DNA from: Nitrospiraceae bacterium
GTDB taxonomy: Bacteria; Nitrospirota; Thermodesulfovibrionia; UBA6902
Assembly: GCA_003599275.1 (NCBI GenBank)
Contig: QZJG01000020.1
Span: 1 to 35,774 of the forward strand
Direction: 5' to 3'
Length of the DNA stretch: 35,774 nucleotides
This document shows positions 24,664 to 33,889 of this stretch, piece by piece. A model generated the notes under the pieces. That model was not told the origin of the DNA and did not search any database. It saw only the letters and a program-made list of their open reading frames with translations. Position numbers and translations under genes: made by a program. Within the stretch, counting starts at the first letter, position 1. Every line of letters begins with the position of its first letter.

Positions 24664-25974
24664 ATGAGCAATAGTGCGACGTTTGAAAGAGGGATTCATC
24701 CGAAGTATAACAAGGAATTATCATCAGGGAAACCCGTCTCTGCGGTAAAACTGCCACAGAGGATAGTTGTCCCCCTCAGCCAGCATATTGGCGCTCCCGC
24801 AAAATGTGAAGTCAAAATAGGCGATGAAGTTAAAAAGGGCCAGGTCATAGGCTCTCCGTCGGGTTTTGTATCATCACCGGTCCATTCGTCAATTTCAGGA
24901 AAGGTCGTTGCAATAGCCGATTTTCCAACAGCGATTGGAAGGCTGGTCCCTTCAGTAGTCATTGAAAGCGATGGGAAAGATGAAGCCATTGCCTTCAGGG
25001 AAAATCCTGCCTATATGAATCTCAGCGCCGACGAGATCAAGGCACTGATAAAGGAGGCAGGAATCGTCGGGATGGGCGGCGCGGCATTCCCGACAAATGT
25101 GAAACTTTCTCCGCCGAAAGAAAAACCCATAGATACGGTCATACTTAACGGTGCGGAATGCGAACCCTATCTTACCGCCGACCACAGGCTTATGGTTGAG
25201 CGTCCCAAAGAAGTAATAGAAGGCCTGAAGATCATCATGAAAGCGCTTGGGGTAAATGAGGGACACGTCGGCATCGAAGAAAACAAGCCTGACGCCCTTG
25301 CAGCGATGAAGTCCGCTGCTTCCGGTGAATCGAACATCAAAATTCATTCCCTTGAGATAAAGTACCCGCAGGGCGCGGAAAAGATGCTGATAAAAGCGAT
25401 TAAGAACAGGGAAGTCCCGAGCAAAGGGCTTCCGATGGACGTCAGCGTTGTCGTCCAGAATATCGGCACGGCGCTTGCAATTTATGAAGCGGTGCGGTAT
25501 GGCAAACCTCTGATAGAAAGGGTTGTCACTGTTACCGGCAATGGGATAAAAGAACCGCGCAATATGATGGTACGGATCGGCACCCTCCTTTCGGACGTTA
25601 TCGAACAGTGCGGGGGCCTTGTCGAAGGCGCAGTGAAGGTGATTTCAGGAGGACCGATGATGGGTTTCGCGCAGTGGTCTCTTGACGTCCCTGTTACAAA
25701 AGGCACGTCCGGGATACTGGTCCTCACAGAAATTGAATACGTTGCGTCAGATGAATATTTCCCATGCATAAGATGCGGAAGGTGTGTAGATGTATGTCCC
25801 ATCGGCCTTAACCCTTCGATGTTAAGTATATTGGCTGAAAAAGGGTTCTATGAAGAAGCAAAGCAGTACAATCTCTTTGACTGCTTTGAATGCGGCTCAT
25901 GCGCATATGTGTGTCCGGCAAAAAGACCGATGGTGCAGTTTATGAGACTTGCGAAATCGCAGGTGAAACCGTAG
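24664..25974 (+). CDS. rnfC: Rnf complex subunit RnfC
   Basis: 436 aa. RnfC is the NADH-binding, iron-sulfur subunit of the ferredoxin:NAD+ oxidoreductase. An N-terminal barrel-sandwich domain (VSSPVHSSISGKVVAI) is followed by the NADH/FMN domain (GIVGMGGAAFPTNVKL, ILNGAECEPYLTADHRLM) and an SLBB-type region. Two 4Fe-4S motifs end the protein: Cys 368, 371, 374, 378 and Cys 407, 410, 413, 417, each CxxCxxCxxxCP. It lacks the long Ala/Lys-rich C-terminal tail of enterobacterial RnfC. AAAGGGG before the ATG is the ribosome binding site. Confidence 0.96.
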   Translation: MSNSATFERGIHPKYNKELSSGKPVSAVKLPQRIVVPLSQHIGAPAKCEVKIGDEVKKGQVIGSPSGFVSSPVHSSISGKVVAIADFPTAIGRLVPSVVIESDGKDEAIAFRENPAYMNLSADEIKALIKEAGIVGMGGAAFPTNVKLSPPKEKPIDTVILNGAECEPYLTADHRLMVERPKEVIEGLKIIMKALGVNEGHVGIEENKPDALAAMKSAASGESNIKIHSLEIKYPQGAEKMLIKAIKNREVPSKGLPMDVSVVVQNIGTALAIYEAVRYGKPLIERVVTVTGNGIKEPRNMMVRIGTLLSDVIEQCGGLVEGAVKVISGGPMMGFAQWSLDVPVTKGTSGILVLTEIEYVASDEYFPCIRCGRCVDVCPIGLNPSMLSILAEKGFYEEAKQYNLFDCFECGSCAYVCPAKRPMVQFMRLAKSQVKP

Positions 25975-25976
25975 TA

Positions 25977-25996
25977 AAGTGCAATAGCGCAAAAGT
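25977..25996 (+). repeat. Short direct repeat, copy 1, after rnfC
   Basis: AAGTGCAATAGCGCAAAAGT recurs with one mismatch at 29166-29185 after rnfA. Both copies lie within 10 nt of the stop codon of an rnf gene. Confidence 0.7.
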
Positions 25997-26004
25997 AATG
26001 AAGC

Positions 26005-26079
26005 GTCATTCCCGCTTGTCGGGAATCCTTCATAGGTAGGTTCCGAACAAGTTCGGTACGAATCTCTGATCGGAATGAC
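26005..26079. repeat. Palindromic intergenic element between rnfC and rnfD
   Basis: Terminal inverted repeats GTCATTCC (26005-26012) and GGAATGAC (26072-26079). Inside are two hairpins: ATTCCCG (26008-26014) with CGGGAAT (26020-26026), and CCGAAC (26043-26048) with GTTCGG (26051-26056). This matches the widespread class of 'GTCATTCCCG' repeats of about 75-130 bp. Confidence 0.75.
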
Positions 26080-26120
26080 AAATTGAAGAATATTTGAAGC
26101 GATAATTGAGAGGTCTGTAA

Positions 26121-27131
26121 ATGTCAACTGATGTAAAGAACCAACAATTTATTGTGTCTGTAAGTCCGCATGTGAGGGACGAAGAATCTATCGCCCGCAT
26201 CATGTGGACGGTCAATTTTTCTCTCCTTCCCGCATTTATTATGGCCGTATATTATTTTGGTCCGAAGGCGGTGTATGTTACCGGACTTTGCATCTTGACC
26301 GCTGTTTTATCAGAGCGCATCTTCCAGAAGGGTATGAATAAAAAAGTGACTTCAACCGACGGGAGCGCCTTTTTGACAGGGCTTCTCCTCGGCATGAACC
26401 TCCCACCGAACGTGCCGTTTTATATTCCGATAGTAGGCTCTTTTGTTGCGATAATCATTACAAAGATGCTTTTCGGCGGGCTGGGCTACAATATTTTCAA
26501 TCCCGCTCTGATCGGCAGGGCCTTTTTGCTGCTGACATGGCCCAAGCTGATGACAAAATGGCATGAGCCGACAGCGCAGTTTTTAGGGCTTGACGCCAAA
26601 ACAACCGCAACGCCTCTTGGCATCTTAAAAGAAGAAGGCCTGACCAAACTCATAGAGCATTTCGGCGACAAGGCAAGCTTGTATAAATCCCTGCTCTTCG
26701 GAAGCACCGCCGGGTCTCTCGGCGAGACTTCTGCAATAGCCCTCCTTATCGGCGCAGCAATCCTCTTTTACAAAAAATATATAACATGGCATATCCCTTT
26801 TTCATTCCTTGCAACAGTCGCGCTGACAGCATGGATATTCGGCGGCAAAGGCGGTTTATTCACCGGCGACCCGGTCATACATCTGTTAAGCGGCGGGATG
26901 ATGTTGGGAGCATTCTTTATGGCAACTGATTATGTTACCTGTCCAACCATCAGAAAAGGGCAGATAATCTTCGGCATCGGCTGCGGAGCAATCACAATGC
27001 TGATACGGCTAAAAGGCGGTTTCCCCGAAGGCGTGATGTTTGCAATCCTTCTCATGAACTGCTTTGCGCCTCTGATTGACAGAAACGTAAAACCAAAACA
27101 GTTCGGCGCGGTAAAGGAAAAGAAGAAATGA
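26121..27131 (+). CDS. rnfD: Rnf complex subunit RnfD
   Basis: 336 aa with about 9 membrane segments. RnfD is the flavin-carrying membrane subunit related to NqrB. Recognisable are FNPALIGRAFLLLTWP, DAKTTATPLGIL (the TxATPL flavinylation region) and STAGSLGETSAIALLIGA. HLLSGGMMLGAFFMATDYVT is near the C terminus. The ATG follows a GAGAGG site. It overlaps rnfG by 4 nt (ATGA). Confidence 0.96.
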   Translation: MSTDVKNQQFIVSVSPHVRDEESIARIMWTVNFSLLPAFIMAVYYFGPKAVYVTGLCILTAVLSERIFQKGMNKKVTSTDGSAFLTGLLLGMNLPPNVPFYIPIVGSFVAIIITKMLFGGLGYNIFNPALIGRAFLLLTWPKLMTKWHEPTAQFLGLDAKTTATPLGILKEEGLTKLIEHFGDKASLYKSLLFGSTAGSLGETSAIALLIGAAILFYKKYITWHIPFSFLATVALTAWIFGGKGGLFTGDPVIHLLSGGMMLGAFFMATDYVTCPTIRKGQIIFGIGCGAITMLIRLKGGFPEGVMFAILLMNCFAPLIDRNVKPKQFGAVKEKKK

Positions 27132-27817
27132 CAGCGAAAGACATGGCAAAGATAACGATTAATCTCGTAGTAATATACGTCCTCGGCGGCCTGCTGCTTG
27201 CATTTGTGTACGCAAAGACCTCGCCAATCATGTTTATAAAGGCGAAAGAGGAAAAAGAGGCGGCGCTCAAGACAATGATGCCCGAGGCGGACAAGATTGA
27301 AGAGATAGGCAAGTGGGAGCCGCATCACAAACATGCCGGATACTATGCGGCCATGAAATGCGGTGAAGTCAAGGTAAATACCATGAAGGATGAAAAGACG
27401 GGAAAGATGAAAGAGGAAAAAGAATGTATAAATGCCCAGGAGCTCGGATACATTGTTGAAGGCTTCGGGAAAGGGTATTCAAGTTATATAAACGTCCTGG
27501 TTTCGGTTGATAAAAATTTTACTGTCAAAAAGATAAATATCCTGCATCATGGAGAGACTCCGGGTTTGGGAGACGAGATCGAGAGGGAATATTTTTTGAA
27601 GAGGTTCGAAGGCAAGACGGTTGACACACTCGTCGTTATAAAAGGAGATACTGCGGACAAAGTTGAGGCAATCTCCGGCGCAACGATCTCCAGCCGAGCG
27701 GTCACGGAAGACGGGGTAAAAAACGGCGTAAAGATGCTGATGGAAAAATTGTCCGGCGGTGAAGAGGAAAAGAAAGACGATCAGGGAAAGGAGCACGACC
27801 ATGGCTCACACTCATAA
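27128..27817 (+). CDS. rnfG: Rnf complex subunit RnfG
   Basis: 229 aa. It has one N-terminal membrane helix (about residues 10-30) and a periplasmic FMN domain. HHGETPGLGDEIERE and SGATISSRAVTEDGVKNGVK are signatures; the Thr in SGAT is the covalent FMN site in the family. An insertion around residues 75-100 is rich in Lys and Glu and holds Cys 78 and Cys 99. The last 20 residues are acidic and His-rich (EEEKKDDQGKEHDHGSHS). It overlaps rnfE by 17 nt. Confidence 0.95.
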   Translation: MTAKDMAKITINLVVIYVLGGLLLAFVYAKTSPIMFIKAKEEKEAALKTMMPEADKIEEIGKWEPHHKHAGYYAAMKCGEVKVNTMKDEKTGKMKEEKECINAQELGYIVEGFGKGYSSYINVLVSVDKNFTVKKINILHHGETPGLGDEIEREYFLKRFEGKTVDTLVVIKGDTADKVEAISGATISSRAVTEDGVKNGVKMLMEKLSGGEEEKKDDQGKEHDHGSHS

Positions 27818-28433
27818 AAGCAACTGGGAATTAATCAAGAACGGGATGTTCAGTGAGAACACCATCTTCAGGATGGCCATCAGCCTGTGTCCTTCCATCG
27901 CAGTTACAAACAGCCTGAAGAACGGTTTCTTCATGGGCGTCTCCGTCATCTTTGTCCAGACAATGGTCAATCTCACCGTCTCATTGATAAGAAATTTCAT
28001 CAACCCCAAAATCCGTATCCCGATTTTCATGATGGTCATCGCGGGTTATGTGAGCCTCATTGATATGTCAATGGCTGCATTCGCAAGGCCCGTTTATAAA
28101 CAGATAGGGCTTTACGTACAGCTCATTGTTGCGTTTGCGTCAATCTTTGCAAGGGCCGAGGTCTTTGCGGTAAAAAACAAGATCATTCCGTCAGTAGCAG
28201 ACGGTCTTGGTATGGGAATCGGTTTCTTCCTGGCGATGATAGTAATCAGCTTCTTCAGGGAGCTTCTCGGAAAAGGCGCTTTATGGGGCTTCCCGATTGT
28301 GTCGGGCAACCCTTTGCTTATAATGATCCTGCCCGCAGGAGGCTTTTTTGCCGTCGGTATTTTGATGGGTTTTTTCAACTGGGTTGATATGAAGATGGCT
28401 GCGCGTAAGGCATCTGCGGAGACGACAGGGTAA
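27801..28433 (+). CDS. rnfE: Rnf complex subunit RnfE
   Basis: 210 aa from the ATG at 27801, preceded by GGAG 8 nt upstream inside rnfG; the longer reading frame from 27759 would add 14 basic residues and lacks a site. Six membrane segments are expected. NGMFSENTIFRMAISLCPSIAVT carries the conserved membrane Cys that helps bind iron in Rnf and Nqr. FFRELLGKGALWGFPI is another family segment. Pairs with RnfA in the membrane. Confidence 0.95.
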   Translation: MAHTHKSNWELIKNGMFSENTIFRMAISLCPSIAVTNSLKNGFFMGVSVIFVQTMVNLTVSLIRNFINPKIRIPIFMMVIAGYVSLIDMSMAAFARPVYKQIGLYVQLIVAFASIFARAEVFAVKNKIIPSVADGLGMGIGFFLAMIVISFFRELLGKGALWGFPIVSGNPLLIMILPAGGFFAVGILMGFFNWVDMKMAARKASAETTG

Positions 28434-28441
28434 AAGATTGG

Positions 28442-28538
28442 ACCACAGAGAACACAGAGGCACGGAGGAAAGTAAAATCGGGAAGAGAATTTCTTGTTTC
28501 CTGTTTCCCAATTGCTGTGTCTCAGTGACTCAGTGGTT
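28442..28538. repeat. Dispersed repeat between rnfE and rnfA
   Basis: The left end ACCACAGAGAACACAGAGG (28442-28460) and right end CTGTGTCTCAGTGACTCAG (28515-28533) followed by TGGTTA form imperfect inverted ends of the widespread 'accacagagacacagag' repeat. The middle is not conserved with anything else here. Confidence 0.7.
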
Positions 28539-28568
28539 AAGATACTATAAAATATTTGGAGAATAGTT

Positions 28569-29156
28569 ATGGACTTTGAAAAACTTTTTCAATTGATAGT
28601 AGCCGCGTCATTGATAAACAATTTCGTCTTCACAAGGTTTTTAGGCCTGTGCATTTTCTTCGGTGTTTCGAAGAAGATGGAGACCGCCGTTGGAATGAGC
28701 ATCACTTTTACTGCAGTCATGGTTATAAGCGCTGCCCTGAGTTGGGTGGTCTTTCAGTATATCATGGTGCCTCTCGACATAACATTTCTTAAAATCATCG
28801 TATTCATCGGCATCATCGCAGCATTCGTCCAGTCCGCAGATACGATTATGAAAAAGGTGAGCCCTGCGCTTTATTACAAGCTCGGTATCTACCTTGCACT
28901 TATTACCACAAACTGCATAATCCTTGCAGTCCCTCTTATAAATTCAGGCGAGGGATACAGCTTCCTGGAGAGTATGGCATTTGGTCTGGGATCGGGACTC
29001 GGCTTTGCGCTTGCACTCGTTATTATGGCGAGTATCCGGGAGAAACTTGAGCTTGCCGACATACCGGCCCCGTTCAGAGGACTGCCCATATCGTTTATCA
29101 TAGCCGGGCTGATTGCGCTGGCGTTTACCGGATTTTCGGGATTGATAACGCTGTAA
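28569..29156 (+). CDS. rnfA: Rnf complex subunit RnfA
   Basis: 195 aa, six membrane segments. NNFVFTRFLGLCIFFGVSKK contains the conserved membrane Cys; LGIYLALITTNCIILAVPL holds the second, which fits the RnfA/RnfE pair that share an iron site. GGAG lies 6 nt upstream of the ATG. RnfA is homologous to RnfE and has opposite topology. Confidence 0.96.
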   Translation: MDFEKLFQLIVAASLINNFVFTRFLGLCIFFGVSKKMETAVGMSITFTAVMVISAALSWVVFQYIMVPLDITFLKIIVFIGIIAAFVQSADTIMKKVSPALYYKLGIYLALITTNCIILAVPLINSGEGYSFLESMAFGLGSGLGFALALVIMASIREKLELADIPAPFRGLPISFIIAGLIALAFTGFSGLITL

Positions 29157-29165
29157 TAAGAGCAG

Positions 29166-29185
29166 AAGTGCAATAGTGCAAAAGT
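29166..29185 (+). repeat. Short direct repeat, copy 2, after rnfA
   Basis: AAGTGCAATAGTGCAAAAGT, one mismatch from copy 1 at 25977-25996, again just after a rnf stop codon. Confidence 0.7.
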
Positions 29186-29235
29186 TAAAAAGAAGTTTTA
29201 GAATATAATTGTCCACAAAAAATAGAGGAAAACAA

Positions 29236-30429
29236 ATGGTTAACAATTTAAAGTATAAAAAAATATCCCTTCTGATTTTTGTATTTCTGCTCTTCTGCAC
29301 TTCCGCGCTATACGCCGGTGTCGGTGCAGGGGTCGAGGCGCGGGAATCGGTAAATCTTGCCGAGGTCCTTAAGTTCACGGCGGTATTTTTGGCCGGGTTC
29401 AGCGCAATCTTCGGTATCGGACTTGCCTTTGCCGCAAAGAAATTTGCAGTGCAGGAAGACCCCCGGATCGATCAGGTATCAGAGGCGCTTGCTCATGCCC
29501 ACTGCGGCGCCTGCGGTTTCGCAGGTTGCAGGCAGTATGCTGAGGCAGTAGTTTTAAAACCCGAAGTTGCTCCGAATCTCTGCACTCCCGGCGGTAAGGC
29601 TTCGGCCGAGGCCGTTGCAGCAATTACCGGGAAAGTCATGACCCAATTAGAGCCCAAGATTGCGCGTATATTCTGCCAGGGCGGATGTTCCAAAGCAGTA
29701 CGCAGGTTTAAATATGAAGGGATAGCGGACTGCAGGGCAGCAATACTTGCCAGCGGAGGCGACAAGGCATGTATCTACGGTTGTCTTGGCTACGGGACGT
29801 GTTCAAGGGTCTGTCCCTTCGGCGCTATTACAATGAGTGAAGACGGACTGCCTGTAATAAATCCGGCCAAATGCACGGCCTGTGGAAAGTGTGCGCAGGC
29901 GTGTCCTACAAAGGTCATAGAGATACTGCCTATGGCAAAAGAAGTCCTTGTGCGCTGTCATTCAAAGGACAAAGGCCCTGCCACAAAGAAGAACTGCCAG
30001 GTTGGTTGTATCGCGTGCGGAATTTGTGTGAAGGTTTGTCCCTATAACGCCCCATCAATCTCAAATAACCTTTCAAGGATTGATCCTGATAAATGCAAAG
30101 TCTGCGGCATCTGTGCGACAAAATGCCCCACAGACGCAATTATGGATTACATACCAAAAAGGCCGAAGGCATTTGTTACGGAAAAATGTATCGGCTGTCA
30201 TATGTGCGCAAAGGTCTGTCCTGTGAACGCCCCATCCGGTGAGTTGAAGAAACGTCATGTCATCGCCCAGGACAAATGCATCGGGTGCGGCATCTGCACC
30301 TCCAAATGTCCTGTTGTTGCCATCAACGGCACATTCAACTATGCAGAGGTTTTACAGGCATACGAAGCCAAAAAGGCAGCAAGAGAAAAAGCAAAATCTG
30401 CCGAGCAGCAGCCGACAGCAAGCGTTTAA
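29236..30429 (+). CDS. rnfB: Rnf complex subunit RnfB, polyferredoxin form
   Basis: 397 aa from the ATG at 29236 (AGAGGA 7 nt upstream); an upstream TTG would add 9 residues. Two N-terminal hydrophobic segments (about 12-27 and 43-64), the first signal-like. The RnfB Fe-S domain has Cys 90, 93, 98, 116 (HCGACGFAGC). Six ferredoxin motifs follow: Cys 179/183/189/193 (atypical spacing), 213/216/219/223, 258/261/264/268, 287/290/293/297, 318/321/324/328 and 348/351/354/358. E. coli RnfB has only two such motifs; the longer form resembles that of acetogens. It accepts electrons from ferredoxin. Confidence 0.95.
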   Translation: MVNNLKYKKISLLIFVFLLFCTSALYAGVGAGVEARESVNLAEVLKFTAVFLAGFSAIFGIGLAFAAKKFAVQEDPRIDQVSEALAHAHCGACGFAGCRQYAEAVVLKPEVAPNLCTPGGKASAEAVAAITGKVMTQLEPKIARIFCQGGCSKAVRRFKYEGIADCRAAILASGGDKACIYGCLGYGTCSRVCPFGAITMSEDGLPVINPAKCTACGKCAQACPTKVIEILPMAKEVLVRCHSKDKGPATKKNCQVGCIACGICVKVCPYNAPSISNNLSRIDPDKCKVCGICATKCPTDAIMDYIPKRPKAFVTEKCIGCHMCAKVCPVNAPSGELKKRHVIAQDKCIGCGICTSKCPVVAINGTFNYAEVLQAYEAKKAAREKAKSAEQQPTASV

Positions 30430-30446
30430 ACCTGAAAAAAGTATTC

Positions 30447-30477
30447 ATCCACAGATTACGCAGATTATCACAGATTT
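30447..30477. repeat. Fragment of a dispersed 'CACAGATTACGCAGATT' repeat
   Basis: Three spaced CAGATT units follow the rnfB stop. This is a common short repeat of many bacterial genomes, probably a residue of a longer palindrome. Confidence 0.55.
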
Positions 30478-30504
30478 ATTAGTAGGTTAACTAACCTTTG
30501 CCGT

Positions 30505-30996
30505 TCACTTTCCGGGTGGCTGCACCAGAGAGATCAGCAGCCTTAACGCCTCCAGAGCTGTCTCTTCCTTATTTGCCTCCCTGTTACCTTTCAATCTCAA
30601 TTCACGAGAGACTGTTTTTCCATCCCTGCTCGCGGCAATATAGACAAGTCCCCTCTCTTTACCCTCCAGCATGTCGGGACCGAGGTTCCCCGTTGAAGAA
30701 AGTGAAAAATCCGTCTTTGCAATCAGGCGCATCTTTTCAGCCATCTCCCGCGCCGTTTCTTCGCTCACGACCCCATAATCCCTTATTGTCATAGCCAAAA
30801 CCCCGAGGACATTTTTTTTGATCTCTTCCGAATAAGCGACAACTCCAGCGGCAAAAAATCCGCTTGCCCCTGCAAGATTTGTTATGTAATGGCTTATCAG
30901 CCCACCGGTGCATGACTCGGCAGCAGAAAGGGTCAGCCCCTTATTTTGAAAAAGCTCATGCACCTTCGAAACGGCTTCCAGCGTCTCCTGTTTCAT
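30505..30996 (-). CDS. pncC: Nicotinamide-nucleotide amidase (CinA C-terminal domain)
   Basis: 163 aa, single domain. LSAAESCTGGLISHYIT holds the catalytic Ser; GVVAYSEEIKKNVLGV the Tyr and Lys region; YGVVSEETAREMAE is also typical. The usual TGxAGP loop reads STGNLGPDM here, a moderate change. It deamidates NMN in pyridine nucleotide recycling. It lies 52 nt downstream of the histidine kinase gene on the same strand. Confidence 0.9.
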   Translation of the reverse strand: MKQETLEAVSKVHELFQNKGLTLSAAESCTGGLISHYITNLAGASGFFAAGVVAYSEEIKKNVLGVLAMTIRDYGVVSEETAREMAEKMRLIAKTDFSLSSTGNLGPDMLEGKERGLVYIAASRDGKTVSRELRLKGNREANKEETALEALRLLISLVQPPGK

Positions 30997-31048
30997 AGGA
31001 CAATTTGTAACGTTGCCTCTTTCTCACTTCCTGACTTCATAAACCTAC

Positions 31049-33229
31049 TCACCTCAACATTTCCCTCATCCTGGATAAAAGATTCTCGGGCGACACAGGT
31101 TTCGGAACGAATATCGTTCCTCCGTCCTCTATGCCCAATATATTTATCCTGTCACCTGCATACCCGCTCGTAAGTATGGCCTTTACCCCGGGCGTTGTCC
31201 GTCTTATTTCTGCTATCGCGTCAGGACCGCTCATCCTGGGCATTACCACATCGAAAATGAGGAGATCAATCCTGTCCTTATGCTGGAAAAATTTATTGAC
31301 GGCATCCTCTCCGTCCACCGCCTCTATCACCCTGTAGTCAAATTCTTCAAGTATCCTTTTTATCGGCTCCCTTACCGCGGGCTCATCCTCTGCCAAAAGC
31401 ACGGCCTCCCCGTTGCCCTTGAGCTGCAAGAACGCGACCTCCTCTTTTTCCACCTTAACTTCAGTCTCGATTTCGGGTAAATATATCCTGAATGTTGTGC
31501 CTTTGCCGGGCCGGCTGTAGACATTGATATACCCGTTGTGCTGCTTCACTATTCCGTACACAATCGCAAGTCCGAGCCCCGTGCCTTTTCCCATCTCTTT
31601 TGTCGTAAAAAAAGGCTCAAATATCTTCCGTCTTATTTCTTCGTCCATACCCGTCCCTGTATCCGTCACGGATAAAAGAGCGTACATGCCGGGACTGCCG
31701 AATCCGTGTGTCCTGATGAATTTCCCGTCAAGCTCCACAAGCTCTGTCTCAATCGTCAACACTCCTCCGTCGGGCATTGCGTCACGCGCATTGGCTGCAA
31801 GGTTCATCATGACCTGCTCGACCTGAGTTCGGTCAGCCATTATTGTGAGCTTCTCCTCGGCAAGCATTGTTCTGATTTCTATATCTTCACCGATAAAATT
31901 TCTCAGAAAAATATTCGTACCCGTTATGATGTCGTTAAGCCTGACAGGCTCAGGTTTAATATATTGTCTCCTGCTGAATGTCAGAAGCTCACGGGTTATC
32001 TTCGCCGCATTGTCCGATAAAAGGAGTATATTGCCGATAACATCGGTTTTGGGGTGGTCTTCACCCAGCGCCTTTTTAAGAAGATAACAGTTGCCTATGA
32101 TCGCGGTGAGAATGTTATTGAAATCATGCGCGACTCCCCCCGCCAACTGGCCTACCGCCTCCATTTTCTGTGCATGAAGAAGCTGGGCCTCAAGCCTTTT
32201 TCTTTCAGTAATGTCCAGTATCACGGCAATAATGCAGGGTCCATCTTCCACCTTGATCATCTCGGCAGAGAGCAATACCGTGAGGACTTCCCCGTTACTG
32301 GTCCTCATTGCCGTTTCAAAATTCCGGACAATCCCCTGTTCCCGAAGCCGGCTGACCATTTTGTCGCGGTCGGCATGTACGGTCCATATGCCGAGCTCTG
32401 ATGAAGTATGCCCGATCACCTCTTCCCTTGTATATTTAAGTGCATTCAAAAAGGCGTGATTTACATCAATAAAACGTCCTTCATTCAGGGTACTTATTGA
32501 CATAAGCGTGGGGCTCGACCGGAACGCCTTTGAAAATTTCTCCTCCGACTTGACTAATGCCTCCTCCCCGCGTTTGCGTTCTTCTATTTCAAGAAGCAGG
32601 GTTTTGTTGATGTCGTTCAATTCCCTGGTACGCTCCTGCACCTTTATCTCCAGCCCGTCTCTGACTTTCTGAAGCGTCTCCTCGGCCTGCCTGCGCACGG
32701 CGATCTCGGTTTCCAGAGGCATAAAAGCCATTCTTCGCATGCTGAACCACAAAGCCGTTCCGAGTATCATTACCAGCACAACCGAAACGCCTGTAAGGTT
32801 TTTCTGAAGCCCGGTCAGGATTTTTTCTTCGGACGTAAAATCTCTGACCACATTCAGAGTCATAAGGTTCCTGCCTCCGTACCTGATTTGTTTTTCCTGG
32901 GCAAAAGAATGCGCTGACGGCACGGCCCTTTCGTACTGCATAAGGAGAAAATTATTGGGAGCTACGGCATTAATCTTAACAATGTCGTCATTTTCTCCGG
33001 CCCACTGCGCAAGGAAATTTTCAACGCTTGCGTATTCATGCTTAAGAAGGGACTCTGTGATAAACATCCCCACCAGATCCAGCTCCGCCCCCCGGTGCTT
33101 CATTACTTCGTTTAACATCTGTTTGCGTTGATTGGACACAATCAGCACATCAGCAAGAATCAGAAAGACCAGCAGTATTGCCATAAAAGAAACAAGGGCG
33201 CGTTTATATTTAAAATACCCTGCCGTCAT
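31049..33229 (-). CDS. Membrane-bound hybrid histidine kinase with PAS and receiver domains
   Basis: 726 aa. Membrane helices at about 11-30 and 145-167 flank a periplasmic sensor of about 110 residues. A coiled coil (170-230), a PAS domain (about 228-345, ending [11 protein letters not shown]) and HisKA follow; the phospho-acceptor His is in [17 protein letters not shown]. The HATPase has [11 protein letters not shown] (N box), DTGTGMDE (G1) and [18 protein letters not shown] (G2). The C-terminal receiver has [10 protein letters not shown], the phospho-acceptor Asp in [15 protein letters not shown], and LTSGYAG. No DNA-binding output is fused, so phosphotransfer to another regulator is expected. 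No response regulator gene is adjacent. Confidence 0.92.
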   Translation of the reverse strand: MTAGYFKYKRALVSFMAILLVFLILADVLIVSNQRKQMLNEVMKHRGAELDLVGMFITESLLKHEYASVENFLAQWAGENDDIVKINAVAPNNFLLMQYERAVPSAHSFAQEKQIRYGGRNLMTLNVVRDFTSEEKILTGLQKNLTGVSVVLVMILGTALWFSMRRMAFMPLETEIAVRRQAEETLQKVRDGLEIKVQERTRELNDINKTLLLEIEERKRGEEALVKSEEKFSKAFRSSPTLMSISTLNEGRFIDVNHAFLNALKYTREEVIGHTSSELGIWTVHADRDKMVSRLREQGIVRNFETAMRTSNGEVLTVLLSAEMIKVEDGPCIIAVILDITERKRLEAQLLHAQKMEAVGQLAGGVAHDFNNILTAIIGNCYLLKKALGEDHPKTDVIGNILLLSDNAAKITRELLTFSRRQYIKPEPVRLNDIITGTNIFLRNFIGEDIEIRTMLAEEKLTIMADRTQVEQVMMNLAANARDAMPDGGVLTIETELVELDGKFIRTHGFGSPGMYALLSVTDTGTGMDEEIRRKIFEPFFTTKEMGKGTGLGLAIVYGIVKQHNGYINVYSRPGKGTTFRIYLPEIETEVKVEKEEVAFLQLKGNGEAVLLAEDEPAVREPIKRILEEFDYRVIEAVDGEDAVNKFFQHKDRIDLLIFDVVMPRMSGPDAIAEIRRTTPGVKAILTSGYAGDRINILGIEDGGTIFVPKPVSPENLLSRMREMLR

Positions 33230-33476
33230 TCCCGAACACTCCTTTCCCGGTCTCTGAAAGATGATACGGACGTTGTCGTAATGCTCATTATTCCGGTCAA
33301 ACAGAAAGTCCTTTATATTCCTGAAGACTATTATACTTTATTTCTGATGGAACGCTGCCTCCGTCAGCAGCAGCCTACGGAATATTTGCTTTTTTAGCAG
33401 GATTTCCTTTACTCTAAATGAAGCAAACATCACAAAAAATCATGATTTGTGAGGGAATAAACAAGGAGGATTGTAA

Positions 33477-33818
33477 ATGGTAACAATAACGGATGTAGCC
33501 GCCGATAAGGCAAAGGAAATATTGTCCGAAGAAGGGAAAGCTGACTGGGGGCTGAGGTTCTATACTGCCGGCAGCAGTTGCTGCGGTCCCTCTTACGGAA
33601 TAGATATAGTCGAGGAACCTGTCAACGGCGACAAAGTCATAGAGAAGAACGGCCTTAAGGTCTATATGGATTCCGATACCTTTGACAAGCTCGAAGGCAT
33701 GAATATAGATTACGTCGAGGAAGGCGAGAAGGAAGGCTTTGTCCTTACCGGAGGCAAACCGTCGTCATGCGGTTCAGGCTCCGACTCCGGCTGCGGCTGC
33801 GGTTCTTCCTGCGGATAA
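33477..33818 (+). CDS. HesB/IscA-like iron-sulfur protein with Cys-rich tail
   Basis: 113 aa. The fold starts VTITDVAADKAKEILSEEGK and continues LRFYTAGSSCCGPSYGIDIV and GLKVYMDSDTFDKLEGMNIDY, as in HesB/IscA-type (A-type carrier) proteins. The usual single Cys in strand 3 is replaced by CCGPSYG. The C terminus is rich in Gly, Ser and Cys (SCGSGSDSGCGCGSSCG), which takes the place of the CGCG ligands of IscA. A probable Fe-S carrier or selenium/sulfur-binding variant. AAGGAGG 7 nt before the ATG is a strong ribosome binding site. Confidence 0.85.
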   Translation: MVTITDVAADKAKEILSEEGKADWGLRFYTAGSSCCGPSYGIDIVEEPVNGDKVIEKNGLKVYMDSDTFDKLEGMNIDYVEEGEKEGFVLTGGKPSSCGSGSDSGCGCGSSCG

Positions 33819-33834
33819 TCAAACTTTCAAACCC

Positions 33835-33871
33835 AAAAAAGGGATGGCAATGTTTGCCATCCCTTTTTTTT
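33835..33871. terminator. Bidirectional terminator after the HesB-like gene
   Basis: Six A, GGGATGGCAA (33841-33850), loop TGT, TTGCCATCCC (33854-33863), eight T. It serves both the plus-strand HesB-like gene and the converging DUF1566 gene. Confidence 0.92.
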
Positions 33872-33889
33872 CAGCCATCTTATTACTTC

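Noticed and set aside
30447-30477. CRISPR-like repeats (three CAGATT units)
   Set aside because: The units are too short and the spacing too small; it matches a common dispersed repeat fragment.
33128-33397. Small plus-strand reading frame upstream of the HesB-like gene
   Set aside because: It mostly overlaps the histidine kinase start on the other strand, has no ribosome binding site and no recognisable features.
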